Shown: positions 41,452 through 49,987 of the stretch, in pieces
How the letters are laid out: every line of letters begins with the position of its first letter
Numbering within the stretch: position 1 is the first letter of the stretch
Program-made: the position numbers and the translations under genes
The notes under the pieces: generated by a model
The model's database searches: none
What the model saw: the letters and a program-made list of their open reading frames with translations, nothing else
What the model was told of the DNA's origin: nothing
Assembly: GCF_001730285.1 (NCBI RefSeq)
Contig: NZ_MIJZ01000016.1
Coordinates: forward strand, 1 to 64,000
DNA from: Enterococcus ureasiticus
GTDB lineage: Bacteria; Bacillota; Bacilli; Lactobacillales; Enterococcaceae
Length of the DNA stretch: 64,000 nt
Direction of reading: 5' to 3'

Positions 41452-42318
41452 ATGGACCTTCGTATCATAAACTACTTTTTAACAGTAGCTAGGGAAAAAA
41501 CAATCAGTAAAGCCGCAGAGGTACTTCATATTTCACAACCAACTCTTTCAAAACAGTTAAAAGAGTTAGAAGAAGAATTAGGAATACGTTTATTTGAACG
41601 TGGAAATCGATTTATCACCTTAACTGAAGCTGGTATTTATTTAGAAAATAGAGGGAAAGAAATTCTTGCTTTAGTTGAAACAACAACAACTAACTTAATA
41701 AAAGATGAAATGATCAGTGGAGAAATCTCAATAGGTGGCGGAGAAACACAAGCTTTTGAATTCATTGCTACTCATTTACACGAATTAAGGAGCAAACATC
41801 CTGATATTAAAGTTCACCTATATAGTGGTAATGCTGATGATGTACTTGGGAAGATTGATAAAGGGTTATTAGATTTTGGTTTAGTGCTTGATCCTGTGGA
41901 AAAGCAAAAATATGAGTATTTACGCCTGCCGCTAACTGATCTCTGGGGAATATTAGTGAATAATACCAGCCCGTTACACTCACTAAAAACCGTTACACCA
42001 AAAGATATCCAACATACTCCGTTATTGATCTCAAGTCAATCACTCGTCGACAATCAACTAGCAGAATGGCTTGGTGGAAATATTGATAATTTCAATGTGA
42101 TCGGAACTTATAATTTGTTGTACAATGCTTCTTTATTAGTAAAACAGAATGTAGCAAGTGCTCTTTGCATCGATGGAATTATTAATACTACCGAAACCAA
42201 CTTAACCTTTATCCCTTTTTCACCGCCATTAACGGCTACTATCAACATTGTATGGAAAAAAAACCAAGTATTTTCTAATGCTTCTAATGAACTATTAAAA
42301 CTACTTAAATCGGTTTAA
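41452..42318 (+). CDS. LysR-family transcriptional regulator
   Basis: The 288-residue protein has the LysR winged helix (residues 1-60, KAAEVLHISQPTLSKQLKEL) and a substrate-binding-like effector domain (about 88-285). It is divergent from the acetyltransferase gene at 40744-41328, with 123 bases between the starts, the usual arrangement when LysR controls both. AAAGGAG precedes the ATG. The effector is unknown. Confidence 0.9.
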   Translation: MDLRIINYFLTVAREKTISKAAEVLHISQPTLSKQLKELEEELGIRLFERGNRFITLTEAGIYLENRGKEILALVETTTTNLIKDEMISGEISIGGGETQAFEFIATHLHELRSKHPDIKVHLYSGNADDVLGKIDKGLLDFGLVLDPVEKQKYEYLRLPLTDLWGILVNNTSPLHSLKTVTPKDIQHTPLLISSQSLVDNQLAEWLGGNIDNFNVIGTYNLLYNASLLVKQNVASALCIDGIINTTETNLTFIPFSPPLTATINIVWKKNQVFSNASNELLKLLKSV

Positions 42319-42329
42319 AATAGAGAATC

Positions 42330-42376
42330 AAAAAGAACTTCATTCGATCAAATTCACGAATGAAGCTCTTTTTTTC
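42330..42376. terminator. Terminator after the LysR gene
   Basis: AAAAGAACTTCATTCG pairs with CGAATGAAGCTCTTTT (one mismatch), followed by TTTC. Confidence 0.8.
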
Positions 42377-42436
42377 TCTACAATCCAACTAACATCCATT
42401 TTTTGATCTACTCCAAAACAATGATCCTATCAAGTT

Positions 42437-43114
42437 TTAAGAGCGGAAATTTTTTCTATTTGAGCGCTTAACTTTCTCCAAGTTTTTGATTTGGTCTACG
42501 GCAAATATCATTATCGGTAAATAATTAAATATGAAACTTACTCGCTGACAAAAACCAAGTTGATTCAATACAGGCAACTGGTTGATTGCGGGAATCCGCG
42601 CCAAACCATATATTCCTGCAAAAAAAATACTGATCAGAAACAACATCAAATACAGTTTGCTATAGGTTGTTTTCTCTTGCTTTTGATAAAGAAAATACAA
42701 AAACAGCGGGAAAAGAAAAAATCCTGCATACCCCAAACCCGAGCCAATATTATGGATCCAAGTAGATAAATTCCAGTTTGCTTGTTCTGTATTGATGCTG
42801 AACAGTCCAGTGAAAATACAATCTCCCACACCATAAAATCCAATCGCTAATGCCAGTAAGGTAGCCAATTTTTGCGAAGTAGTGCTAAATGTTTGATATA
42901 AAGCTGGAATTGCCAAAACGAATAATAATCCGGATACTACAGACCAAATCAAAAATGCTTGCCTGACTGGACTGTCTACATCACCGAATACGCTGATCAC
43001 CATCGTCATTTGATTCATTTTCGGATAAAAGATACCTAGAATGTAAGGTGTTAAAAAATCGCTTATTGCACCTAACAACAGAAAATAATATCCATATTTT
43101 TTAAGAACATTCAT
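42437..43114 (-). CDS. DUF998-family membrane protein
   Basis: The 225-residue protein has six or seven membrane helices. The pattern GAISDFLTPYILGIFYP near the start, YGVGDCIFTGLF in the middle and WIHNIGSGLGYAGFFLFPLF fits DUF998 proteins, whose function is unknown. AGGAGG precedes the ATG. The XRE-type regulator lies 137 bases upstream on the same strand and could control it. Confidence 0.7.
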   Translation of the reverse strand: MNVLKKYGYYFLLLGAISDFLTPYILGIFYPKMNQMTMVISVFGDVDSPVRQAFLIWSVVSGLLFVLAIPALYQTFSTTSQKLATLLALAIGFYGVGDCIFTGLFSINTEQANWNLSTWIHNIGSGLGYAGFFLFPLFLYFLYQKQEKTTYSKLYLMLFLISIFFAGIYGLARIPAINQLPVLNQLGFCQRVSFIFNYLPIMIFAVDQIKNLEKVKRSNRKNFRS

Positions 43115-43251
43115 TTTGATCCTCCTAATTTAATGCTTCTGGTAGTTCTTTCATTCCAATTATACGCAATTACACGATAATTTAATAATCATAATTATGT
43201 AGCATAAAAAATGATAGATACTTCCCAAAAGCTTTGCTGATTAAGTAGAAT

Positions 43252-43854
43252 TTACGATAATATATCCTTCAATATCTGCTCACCATCTAGCGTAGCATAC
43301 TCTTTCTTTGCAATAACTTTTACAGGTATTTTGGGAAATTTATTTCTGATTTCCTTTTCTGTATAGCGAAGTTCTGGACATAATAAAATATTATCGGCCT
43401 CTTTGCCCTTTTCATCAATCTTTGAAATGCTAAATGCTTCCACTACTACATTTATCTTTTGAATTTTTGCTAGATTATTCATTTTTGTCACCAATAAACC
43501 TGTATACAATTCATAATCTGACATCATTCCGGTAATGCCAAAAATCAAGATCTTTTTGTGTTCTGTTAAAGTTGGTTCATTCTTCATTTTGTATTCATTT
43601 TTCATACTTTTTCTTCCTTCTTTTTTCGAAAAGAGAGAATCAAAAAAAGAGCGCTTCGTATTTCCTAAAATCTTATCCGTTGAAATTTGGAAATATTGAC
43701 TGAGCTTTACCAGCGTATCTAGATCAGGATAACTTTTATTTCGTTCCCATTTTGAAACCGCCTGAGGTGTGACGTTTAGAAACTCTGCTAATTCCTTTTG
43801 AGTCATTTTTTTGGCTTCTCTCAATTCTTTTATTTTGTTTCCTATCTCCACCAC
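43252..43854 (-). CDS. XRE regulator fused to an EIIB-like domain
   Basis: The protein is 200 residues from the GTG at 43854, eight bases after AGGAGG; an ATG at 43860 is only two bases from that site. Residues 1-60 are a Cro/C1 helix-turn-helix (TQKELAEFLNVTPQAVSKWE). A linker with RSFFDSLFSKKEGRK leads to a C-terminal domain (about 100-200) that resembles the PTS lactose/cellobiose EIIB fold: KILIFGITGMM, a following helix, VVVEAFSISKI, DNILLCPELRYTEKEI and VKVIAKKEYATLDGEQIL. The phosphoryl-accepting Cys of EIIB after the first strand is missing, so it may sense rather than carry phosphate. Confidence 0.7.
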   Translation of the reverse strand: MVEIGNKIKELREAKKMTQKELAEFLNVTPQAVSKWERNKSYPDLDTLVKLSQYFQISTDKILGNTKRSFFDSLFSKKEGRKSMKNEYKMKNEPTLTEHKKILIFGITGMMSDYELYTGLLVTKMNNLAKIQKINVVVEAFSISKIDEKGKEADNILLCPELRYTEKEIRNKFPKIPVKVIAKKEYATLDGEQILKDILS

Positions 43855-44100
43855 AAGCATAACCTCCTAAATTAGATTTGAGCAAACAGCTATTCGTTGA
43901 ATCACCGATATCAGCTCTCAACTTTTGGTTGAATTTACAAACATAGTATTCTATACGCTTATTATAGCAATAAAATTTTTAAAAAGATCATTCCTACTAT
44001 TTTAAATAATAGCCTTTTTCCACTTCCAATAGTAACCGCTTGCATTTATAATACAAGTAGCGTTAAAAATATGAACATACTTCATTAGGAGGCAACAACT

Positions 44101-44973
44101 ATGGCAACTATCGATATCCCGACAATGCGGATTCAAATGCGTGAAAATGATGAAAAACGTGATGCCGGTTTGACCGAACCAGATACTCTGGAAATATTCA
44201 AGGACTTGTCTTACGGACCTTATGGCATTGAAAATACATTTGACCTCTATTATCCCAAAGGTACCGACAAGTGTCTTCCAACGATCATCAATATTCATGG
44301 TGGCGGGTTCTTTTATGGAGACAAAGAGCTTTATCGTTTTTATACGATGTATTTAGCAACACAAGGATTTACTGTGGTGAACTTCAATTACCGTTTAGCC
44401 CCAAAGCATCAATATCCAGCCCCATTAGAAGATACGAATGCTTTGATGAATTGGTTGATTAAACACGGGAAAGAGTATCATATTGATCTAGATCAACTAT
44501 TTTTAATCGGTGACAGCGCTGGCGGTCAATTAGTCGAACAATATGCCACGATGACTAGTAATTTGACTTATGCGCAGACGTTTCCGTTTAAGCTTGCGAC
44601 AGTCCATTTTAAAGCCGTTGCTATGAATTGCGGTGCCTATTTTATTGGTCAAAGTGGTGCTATCAATCAAGAATTCCCATTTTATTTTGGCGAAACAGTG
44701 ACGCCGACGCTTAAAAGTCAATTTCCGGTTGAAAATTACATCACTGCTGAATTCCCACCAGCTTTTGTTGCGACCGCAACTCAAGATTTTCTAAAAGATA
44801 TTGCTCCGCCGTTAGCAGATTTGTTGAAAGAAAAAGGAATTGAATCCGAGTATCATCTTTACAGCAATCCAGATAATTCTGATCTTGGTCATGTTTTTCA
44901 CCTCAATCAAAAAACGGACATTGCTAAAAAGTGCAATGATGAAGAGATTGCCTTTTTCAAACGTTTTCTTTAA
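44101..44973 (+). CDS. Alpha/beta hydrolase, acetyl-esterase type
   Basis: The 290-residue protein is a hormone-sensitive-lipase-like esterase: oxyanion-hole motif HGGGFFYGD (about residues 65-73), nucleophile elbow GDSAGGQ, and a late Asp/His pair (ATQDFLKD and GHVFHL). Such enzymes hydrolyse small acyl esters. AGGAGG precedes the ATG. The ROK kinase gene follows 44 bases later in the same direction; an esterase that deacylates a sugar next to a sugar kinase would make sense but is inference. Confidence 0.87.
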   Translation: MATIDIPTMRIQMRENDEKRDAGLTEPDTLEIFKDLSYGPYGIENTFDLYYPKGTDKCLPTIINIHGGGFFYGDKELYRFYTMYLATQGFTVVNFNYRLAPKHQYPAPLEDTNALMNWLIKHGKEYHIDLDQLFLIGDSAGGQLVEQYATMTSNLTYAQTFPFKLATVHFKAVAMNCGAYFIGQSGAINQEFPFYFGETVTPTLKSQFPVENYITAEFPPAFVATATQDFLKDIAPPLADLLKEKGIESEYHLYSNPDNSDLGHVFHLNQKTDIAKKCNDEEIAFFKRFL

Positions 44974-45017
44974 GATGATAGTAAATGCTATTTTTAGGTA
45001 ATCGGGAGGATTGAAGG

Positions 45018-45926
45018 ATGGACTATTTAAGTATTGATATTGGTGGAACTTACATCAAATTTGGCTTGATTGATCGGGCTGGCAACTTTATCCAAACATG
45101 GCGGCAACCAACCCCAAAAACTTTGGAAACGTTCAAAGAAATGATCATTTCAGAGTTAAACACACAAAAAGGGCACATCAAAGGGATTGCCATGAGCTGT
45201 CCTGGGAGAGTCGATTCAAGTACAGGCTACATCCACACAGGTGGTGCCTTATTATTTCTCTATGATTTTCCGATGAAAGATTGGATTGCTAGCCTTACTG
45301 ATTTACCCTTTGCCGTGATAAATGATGGAAAAGCAGCAGCTTTAGCTGAGTGGTGGATCGGTAATCTTAAAGGTATTGAAAACGGGGCTGCAGTTGTTTT
45401 AGGAACTGGCATCGGTGGTGGGTTGATTTTGGATAATCATTTGCATCAAGGTCCTAATTTCCAAGCTGGCGAACTAAGCTTTCTGATTCGTCAATCTCCG
45501 AACCCAAAACAACCACAAATTTTTGGTTTTTATGGCTCAGCTGTAAAATTCATGAACGAAGCTACGACTCTTCTAAACGTTTCAAAAGACGATCATGAAG
45601 CTGTTTTTAGAACAATATCTGAACGATCATCAGTCGATTTGACTGCTTTATTTGAAAATTACTGCCGTGATATTGCGATTCTTTTGATTGATATGCAAGT
45701 CTTATTGGATCTAGAAAAAATCGTGATTGGCGGTGGAATCAGTGCGCAAGATCACTTAATTGAAATGATTCAAATACAATATTCCAATATTAGACAAGAA
45801 GAAATAATGCTGGGACAAACATTTGCACCACTTGCTATTGAAGCTTGTGCTTTCCGTAATTCTTCTAATTTATTAGGAGCTTTATATCAATTATTTGTTG
45901 AGCTTGATGATACAAATATTGAATAA
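45018..45926 (+). CDS. ROK-family sugar kinase, BglK-like
   Basis: The 302-residue protein has ROK/ASKHA motifs: DIGGTYIKFGLID at the N-terminus (phosphate loop), INDGKAAALAEWW with the catalytic Asp, and VVLGTGIGGGLI. The Cys-rich zinc motif of most glucokinases and NagC repressors is absent, and there is no HTH, which fits beta-glucoside kinase (BglK)-like enzymes. It should phosphorylate a sugar or glycoside with ATP. It follows the esterase gene and probably shares its transcript. GGGAGG precedes the ATG. Confidence 0.87.
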   Translation: MDYLSIDIGGTYIKFGLIDRAGNFIQTWRQPTPKTLETFKEMIISELNTQKGHIKGIAMSCPGRVDSSTGYIHTGGALLFLYDFPMKDWIASLTDLPFAVINDGKAAALAEWWIGNLKGIENGAAVVLGTGIGGGLILDNHLHQGPNFQAGELSFLIRQSPNPKQPQIFGFYGSAVKFMNEATTLLNVSKDDHEAVFRTISERSSVDLTALFENYCRDIAILLIDMQVLLDLEKIVIGGGISAQDHLIEMIQIQYSNIRQEEIMLGQTFAPLAIEACAFRNSSNLLGALYQLFVELDDTNIE

Positions 45927-45931
45927 AAAAA

Positions 45932-45980
45932 CTAAATAACCTAAGGTATAACTCTGTAAGTTATGCCTCAGGTTATTTAA
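45932..45980. terminator. Bidirectional terminator between the ROK gene and truA
   Basis: AAATAACCT pairs with AGGTTATTT, with inner AAGGTATAACT/TTATGCCT pairing. Confidence 0.75.
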
Positions 45981-46014
45981 CTATCAAACGGAAATTATGA
46001 CTAATCTTCTACTC

Positions 46015-46758
46015 TTAATCCCGATAATAAACCTCATCTAAAAACAATCCTTGTGCTGGCACAGTCATTCCAGCATCACTTCTGACTTTACGTTCAAATA
46101 CTTCATCGATAGCTTCTAATTTCATTGTTCCAGAGCCGATTTCTAAGAGTGTTCCCATAAGGATCCTAATCATTTTATGCAAGAAGCCATCTCCAACAAA
46201 AGTAAAATGGATAAGGTTCCCCTCTTTTTGAATCGATATTTCATTGATTGTCCGAGTAGTAGATTTTTTCGTCTTTTTAAGAGAAGAAAAACCAATAAAA
46301 TCATGGGTTCCCGTCAGTTTACGACAAGCCTTATTCATTAACTCAAAATCAAGTTTTTCAGAATAATGGAAACTATAATTTCGCTCAAAGGCCGAAGGAA
46401 TCAGATCGTTCCAGATATAATAACTATATTTTTTCCCTTTGGCATTATATCGAGCATGAAATCTTTCCGGTACTTCTTCTGCTTTTTTTACAACGATATC
46501 TTGTGGAAGATAACGATTTAGAAATTCGATCATCTCTGATAAGTCCATTTTGCTATCCGTTTTGAAATTAGCAATCTGGCCTCTTGCATGTGTGCCAGCA
46601 TCCGTTCGTCCAGAACCAATGATTTCAATTTTTGAACGCGTCATTTGTGTTAAGATATTTTCAATTTTCCCTTGAATCGTTTTATCTGAATCACCCAATC
46701 GTTGCCATCCTGAGTATCTGGTTCCTTCATACTCAATTGTTAGTTTAATATTTCTCAT
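46015..46758 (-). CDS. truA: tRNA pseudouridine(38-40) synthase TruA
   Basis: The 247-residue protein has the TruA catalytic motif GRTDAGTHARGQ (catalytic Asp at about residue 53) and the expected IEYEGTRYSGWQRL start and ARYNAKGKKYSYYI stretch. It converts uridines 38-40 of tRNA anticodon arms to pseudouridine. I used the ATG at 46758 after GAGGAGA; the upstream in-frame ATG at 46779 lacks a site. It is a separate single copy, not in the common ecf-truA arrangement. Confidence 0.95.
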   Translation of the reverse strand: MRNIKLTIEYEGTRYSGWQRLGDSDKTIQGKIENILTQMTRSKIEIIGSGRTDAGTHARGQIANFKTDSKMDLSEMIEFLNRYLPQDIVVKKAEEVPERFHARYNAKGKKYSYYIWNDLIPSAFERNYSFHYSEKLDFELMNKACRKLTGTHDFIGFSSLKKTKKSTTRTINEISIQKEGNLIHFTFVGDGFLHKMIRILMGTLLEIGSGTMKLEAIDEVFERKVRSDAGMTVPAQGLFLDEVYYRD

Positions 46759-46930
46759 ATCATTCTCCTCGTATAACACATTTATGTGCGTTCATTGATA
46801 GCTCTGTTGAAAACACCCCGCTTAGACAGGTGTTTCAATTAAATTTATATCGTTTTATCCTTCCTAGTATACTCTAGGATGAAGCATTTTAAAAATCCTT
46901 TCGCAAACCTTCCTTTTTTTAGCCGTTCTA

Positions 46931-46959
46931 TTGACACAACATTGATACTGATCTATATT
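46931..46959 (+). promoter_or_regulatory. Promoter of the arsR-ABC operon with repeats
   Basis: TTGACA (46931-46936), 17 bases, then TATATT (46954-46959). ATCTATAT occurs at the -10 and again 24 bases downstream, just before the ribosome binding site, and could be part of an ArsR operator. Confidence 0.75.
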
Positions 46960-46996
46960 AAACATAGGCAACCATCTATATAAAGGAGGGGTACGC

Positions 46997-47323
46997 ATGA
47001 ATTACGAAAGATTATCTTTGGTCCTAAAAGCTATGGCTGATCCAAATAGAATGAAAATAATTGATCTTCTTTCTTTCAGCAGTATGTGTGCATGCGATGT
47101 TTTAAAGCACTTTGACTTTACTCAGCCCACTCTTTCTCATCATATGAAAGTATTGGAAACAGCAGGGATCGTTTCGGTCAATAAGCAAAAGCAATGGCAC
47201 TACTACACGTTAAAAGAAGAGTTCGTAAGAGAATTCATGGACTCCATGGCGCAATTACTTTCGGATAGCGGTACAGATTGCCTTTGCCAAAATAAGGATA
47301 AACCAATAAATCAGACCAACTAA
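46997..47323 (+). CDS. ArsR-family repressor with Cys-x-Cys motif
   Basis: The 108-residue winged-helix protein (FDFTQPTLSHHMKVLETAGI as recognition region) carries Cys31 and Cys33 in SMCACDVL, the site that binds As(III)/Sb(III) in classical ArsR, and a second pair Cys95/Cys97 (DCLCQNK) at the C-terminus. It should leave DNA when metal or metalloid binds. It is the first gene before an ABC exporter, with a promoter and repeats upstream. No arsenate reductase or ArsB/Acr3 gene is nearby, so the inducer may be another thiol-reactive metal. AAAGGAGGGG precedes the ATG. Confidence 0.88.
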   Translation: MNYERLSLVLKAMADPNRMKIIDLLSFSSMCACDVLKHFDFTQPTLSHHMKVLETAGIVSVNKQKQWHYYTLKEEFVREFMDSMAQLLSDSGTDCLCQNKDKPINQTN

Positions 47324-47338
47324 GGAGATCGTTAGTAA

Positions 47339-48274
47339 ATGACTTATGCACTTGAGATAACAGACTTAAAAAAAGTATACGCAACGGGCGTTGAGGCACT
47401 AAAAGGAATCAATTTAATCGTAGAAGAAGGCGATTTTTATGCCTTATTAGGCCCCAATGGTGCTGGAAAATCAACGACAATCGGCATCATCACATCCCTT
47501 GTCAACAAAACTTCTGGGAAAGTAAATGTTTTTGGCTACGATCTTGATAAAGATTTAGTTCTCGCAAAACAACAAATTGGATTAGTTCCACAAGAATTCA
47601 ACTTTAATCCATTTGAAACAGTTGAACAAATCGTTGTCAACCAAGCTGGATACTATGGCGTTTCAAGAAAAGAAGCCTTAAAACGGAGTGAAAAATACTT
47701 AAAGCAATCCAATCTATGGGAGAAACGCAATGTACGTGCACGGATGCTTTCCGGTGGGATGAAACGCAGGTTAATGATTGCCCGCGCCTTGATGCACGAG
47801 CCAAAACTGCTCATCTTAGATGAACCTACAGCCGGTGTGGATATTGAATTAAGACGGGAAATGTGGGATTTTTTGAGAGAGTTGAACGAAAACGGAACAA
47901 CGATCATCCTAACAACCCATTATCTTGAAGAAGCAGAAATGCTCTGCCGCAATATTGGGATCATTCAGTCAGGGGAACTGATTGAAAATACCAGCATGAA
48001 AACTCTTCTAGCTAAACTACAGTTTGAAACATTTATTTTTGATTTAGAGGATTTTGATAAGAAACCTGAAATTATAGGATATACACATAGTTTTGAAGAT
48101 AAGCGGACACTTGTTGTCGAAGTTGAACGTGATCAAGGAATCAACGAATTATTTGACCAGCTTACTAAACAAGGGATTAAAGTTCTTTCCCTTCGTAACA
48201 AATCGAATCGATTAGAAGAACTGTTCCTAAAAATTACTGAAGAAAAACGTCAAGTGGGGGAAAAAAATGTTTAA
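47339..48274 (+). CDS. ABC transporter ATP-binding protein (ABC-2 exporter)
   Basis: The 311-residue ATPase has Walker A GPNGAGKST, signature LSGGMKRRLMIARAL, Walker B LLILDEPTAGVD and the switch His in ILTTHYLEE. The C-terminal 90 residues form the extra domain seen in CcmA/DrrA/NodI-like ATPases of ABC-2 exporters. It follows arsR by 15 bases and overlaps the permease gene, so all three are one operon. The cargo is unknown; the ArsR neighbour suggests a metal- or stress-linked export. Confidence 0.92.
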   Translation: MTYALEITDLKKVYATGVEALKGINLIVEEGDFYALLGPNGAGKSTTIGIITSLVNKTSGKVNVFGYDLDKDLVLAKQQIGLVPQEFNFNPFETVEQIVVNQAGYYGVSRKEALKRSEKYLKQSNLWEKRNVRARMLSGGMKRRLMIARALMHEPKLLILDEPTAGVDIELRREMWDFLRELNENGTTIILTTHYLEEAEMLCRNIGIIQSGELIENTSMKTLLAKLQFETFIFDLEDFDKKPEIIGYTHSFEDKRTLVVEVERDQGINELFDQLTKQGIKVLSLRNKSNRLEELFLKITEEKRQVGEKNV

Positions 48275-49037
48275 GCTATATTTCACGGCCTTAAGAAGCC
48301 TTGCAGTAAAAGAAACTAACCGCTATTTGCGGATTTGGGTTCAAACCTTGGTACCACCTGTTATTACCACATCATTATATTTTGTGATATTCGGAAACCT
48401 GATTGGTGGACGAATCGGTCAAATGGACGGATTCTCCTATATGGAATTTATCGTGCCTGGACTAATCATGATGTCGGTCATCACTAGTTCTTATGCTAAT
48501 GTCTCTTCCTCGTTCTTTTCACAAAAATTCCAAAAGAATATTGAAGAGTTACTAGTTGCCCCAGTGCCTACACATATCATTATCTGGGGATTTGTCATTG
48601 GAGGACTTGGTAGAAGTGTTCTAGTCGGCACATTAGTCACTATTATTTCTTTATTTTTTGTACCACTTCACGTTTTTTCATGGTCCATTGTTATTATTAC
48701 CCTTCTTATGACTGCTATTTTATTTTCATTGGCAGGTTTGCTAAACGGGATTTTTGCACAATCTTTTGACGATGTATCAATTGTACCGACGTTCGTTTTA
48801 CAGCCATTAACTTATCTTGGCGGAGTATTTTATGCGATTTCAATGTTGCCGCCGATCTGGCAAGCTATTTCAAAAATCAATCCGATCGTATATATGATTT
48901 CAGGATTTAGATATGGTTTTCTTGGTACGATCGATGTGCCAATCATGCTGTCTATGATTATTCTGATACTTTTTATCGCAGTACTTTATACTGTTTGCTG
49001 GTATCTGATTGATAGAGGACGCGGCTTGAGAAGTTGA
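48267..49037 (+). CDS. ABC-2 type transporter permease
   Basis: The 256-residue protein has six membrane helices and the ABC-2 pattern, including MEFIVPGLIMMSVITSSYAN, FQKNIEELLVAPVPTHIIIW and QPLTYLGGVFYAISMLPPIW (NodJ/DrrB-like). Its start overlaps the ATPase gene by eight bases, with GTGGGGG as its ribosome binding site. It forms the channel for the ATPase. Confidence 0.9.
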   Translation: MFKLYFTALRSLAVKETNRYLRIWVQTLVPPVITTSLYFVIFGNLIGGRIGQMDGFSYMEFIVPGLIMMSVITSSYANVSSSFFSQKFQKNIEELLVAPVPTHIIIWGFVIGGLGRSVLVGTLVTIISLFFVPLHVFSWSIVIITLLMTAILFSLAGLLNGIFAQSFDDVSIVPTFVLQPLTYLGGVFYAISMLPPIWQAISKINPIVYMISGFRYGFLGTIDVPIMLSMIILILFIAVLYTVCWYLIDRGRGLRS

Positions 49038-49077
49038 TTCTGATTGATATGCGTATTTTTGAATAATATTGGAATAT

Positions 49078-49117
49078 AATGAAGCACATCTATAAAAAAA
49101 TATAGACGTGCTTCATT
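49078..49117. terminator. Bidirectional terminator
   Basis: AATGAAGCAC...TATA pairs with TATA...GTGCTTCATT; it lies between the convergent exporter and DeoR genes. Confidence 0.75.
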
Positions 49118-49127
49118 ATTTATCTCT

Positions 49128-49865
49128 TTATTTAGAAATGATTGTCATTTCTTTGCTTAAATCTGAATCGAACTTATCCGTAATCAAAACAACTTCATTT
49201 AAATCAAAAGATTTCACTGCAGATGTCTTATGAAATTTAGAACTATCACATAATAAAAATGCTTTTTTGGCATGTTCTATTACAGTCTTTTTTTTGATTG
49301 CTTCAACTAAGTTAGGCGTTGTTACACCGAATTTTAAATCAATACCATTTGCACCTAGAAATGCCTTATCAAAAACATATTTTTTTATGTTCGCTTCAGC
49401 TAGCGGACCGCTTAGTGATGAAATTGTCGGATCATACGTTCCACCTAAAATCGTGATTTCCGCCTCAAATTCACCTGTCAATCTAAGAACATCTGTATTG
49501 GTAGTAATGATTCGTATCTTCTTTTTAAGTAGTTCCTTTAACAATACCGTACATGTTGAACCTGAATCTAAGTAAACCGTTTCTCCATCAACAACTTCAC
49601 GGGCAGCAAGTTCCGCTATATAGAGTTTTTCTTTGGTTTGCAAACTAGCTTTCATTGACATCGGAAGCTCTGACACACTTGAAGAAATCTTAACAGCTCC
49701 TCCTGACAAAGTCTGTACCTTATTTAAACCTTCTAATTCTTTTAAATCACGTCTAAGAGTAGAAATCGATACTTCCGGTATTAACTTTTGTAATTCCTCG
49801 ATTCTGATCAACTCTCTACTTTCTAGAATCTCAATAATTTTCTCTTGTCTAATGTATGGAATCAT
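49128..49865 (-). CDS. DeoR-family transcriptional regulator
   Basis: The 245-residue protein has an N-terminal DeoR winged helix (residues 5-58, LQKLIPEVSISTLRRDLKEL) and a C-terminal sugar-phosphate isomerase-like sensor (ETVYLDSGSTCTVLLKEL; FLGANGIDLKFGVTTPN). DeoR proteins usually bind a sugar phosphate and repress a catabolic operon. It lies downstream of the PTS gene on the same strand, so it may be a second regulator of the allose operon besides LacI. AAAGGAG precedes the ATG. Confidence 0.9.
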   Translation of the reverse strand: MIPYIRQEKIIEILESRELIRIEELQKLIPEVSISTLRRDLKELEGLNKVQTLSGGAVKISSSVSELPMSMKASLQTKEKLYIAELAAREVVDGETVYLDSGSTCTVLLKELLKKKIRIITTNTDVLRLTGEFEAEITILGGTYDPTISSLSGPLAEANIKKYVFDKAFLGANGIDLKFGVTTPNLVEAIKKKTVIEHAKKAFLLCDSSKFHKTSAVKSFDLNEVVLITDKFDSDLSKEMTIISK

Positions 49866-49987
49866 AAGAAACTCCTTTCATTTTTTCATTACTAATACGT
49901 TCAAGAAGAATACCCATTCTTAAAATACCATAAATCTGGATAAATAGTAACGAAATCAACGAATTTGAAAGAAGTTATTTTTAGTTT

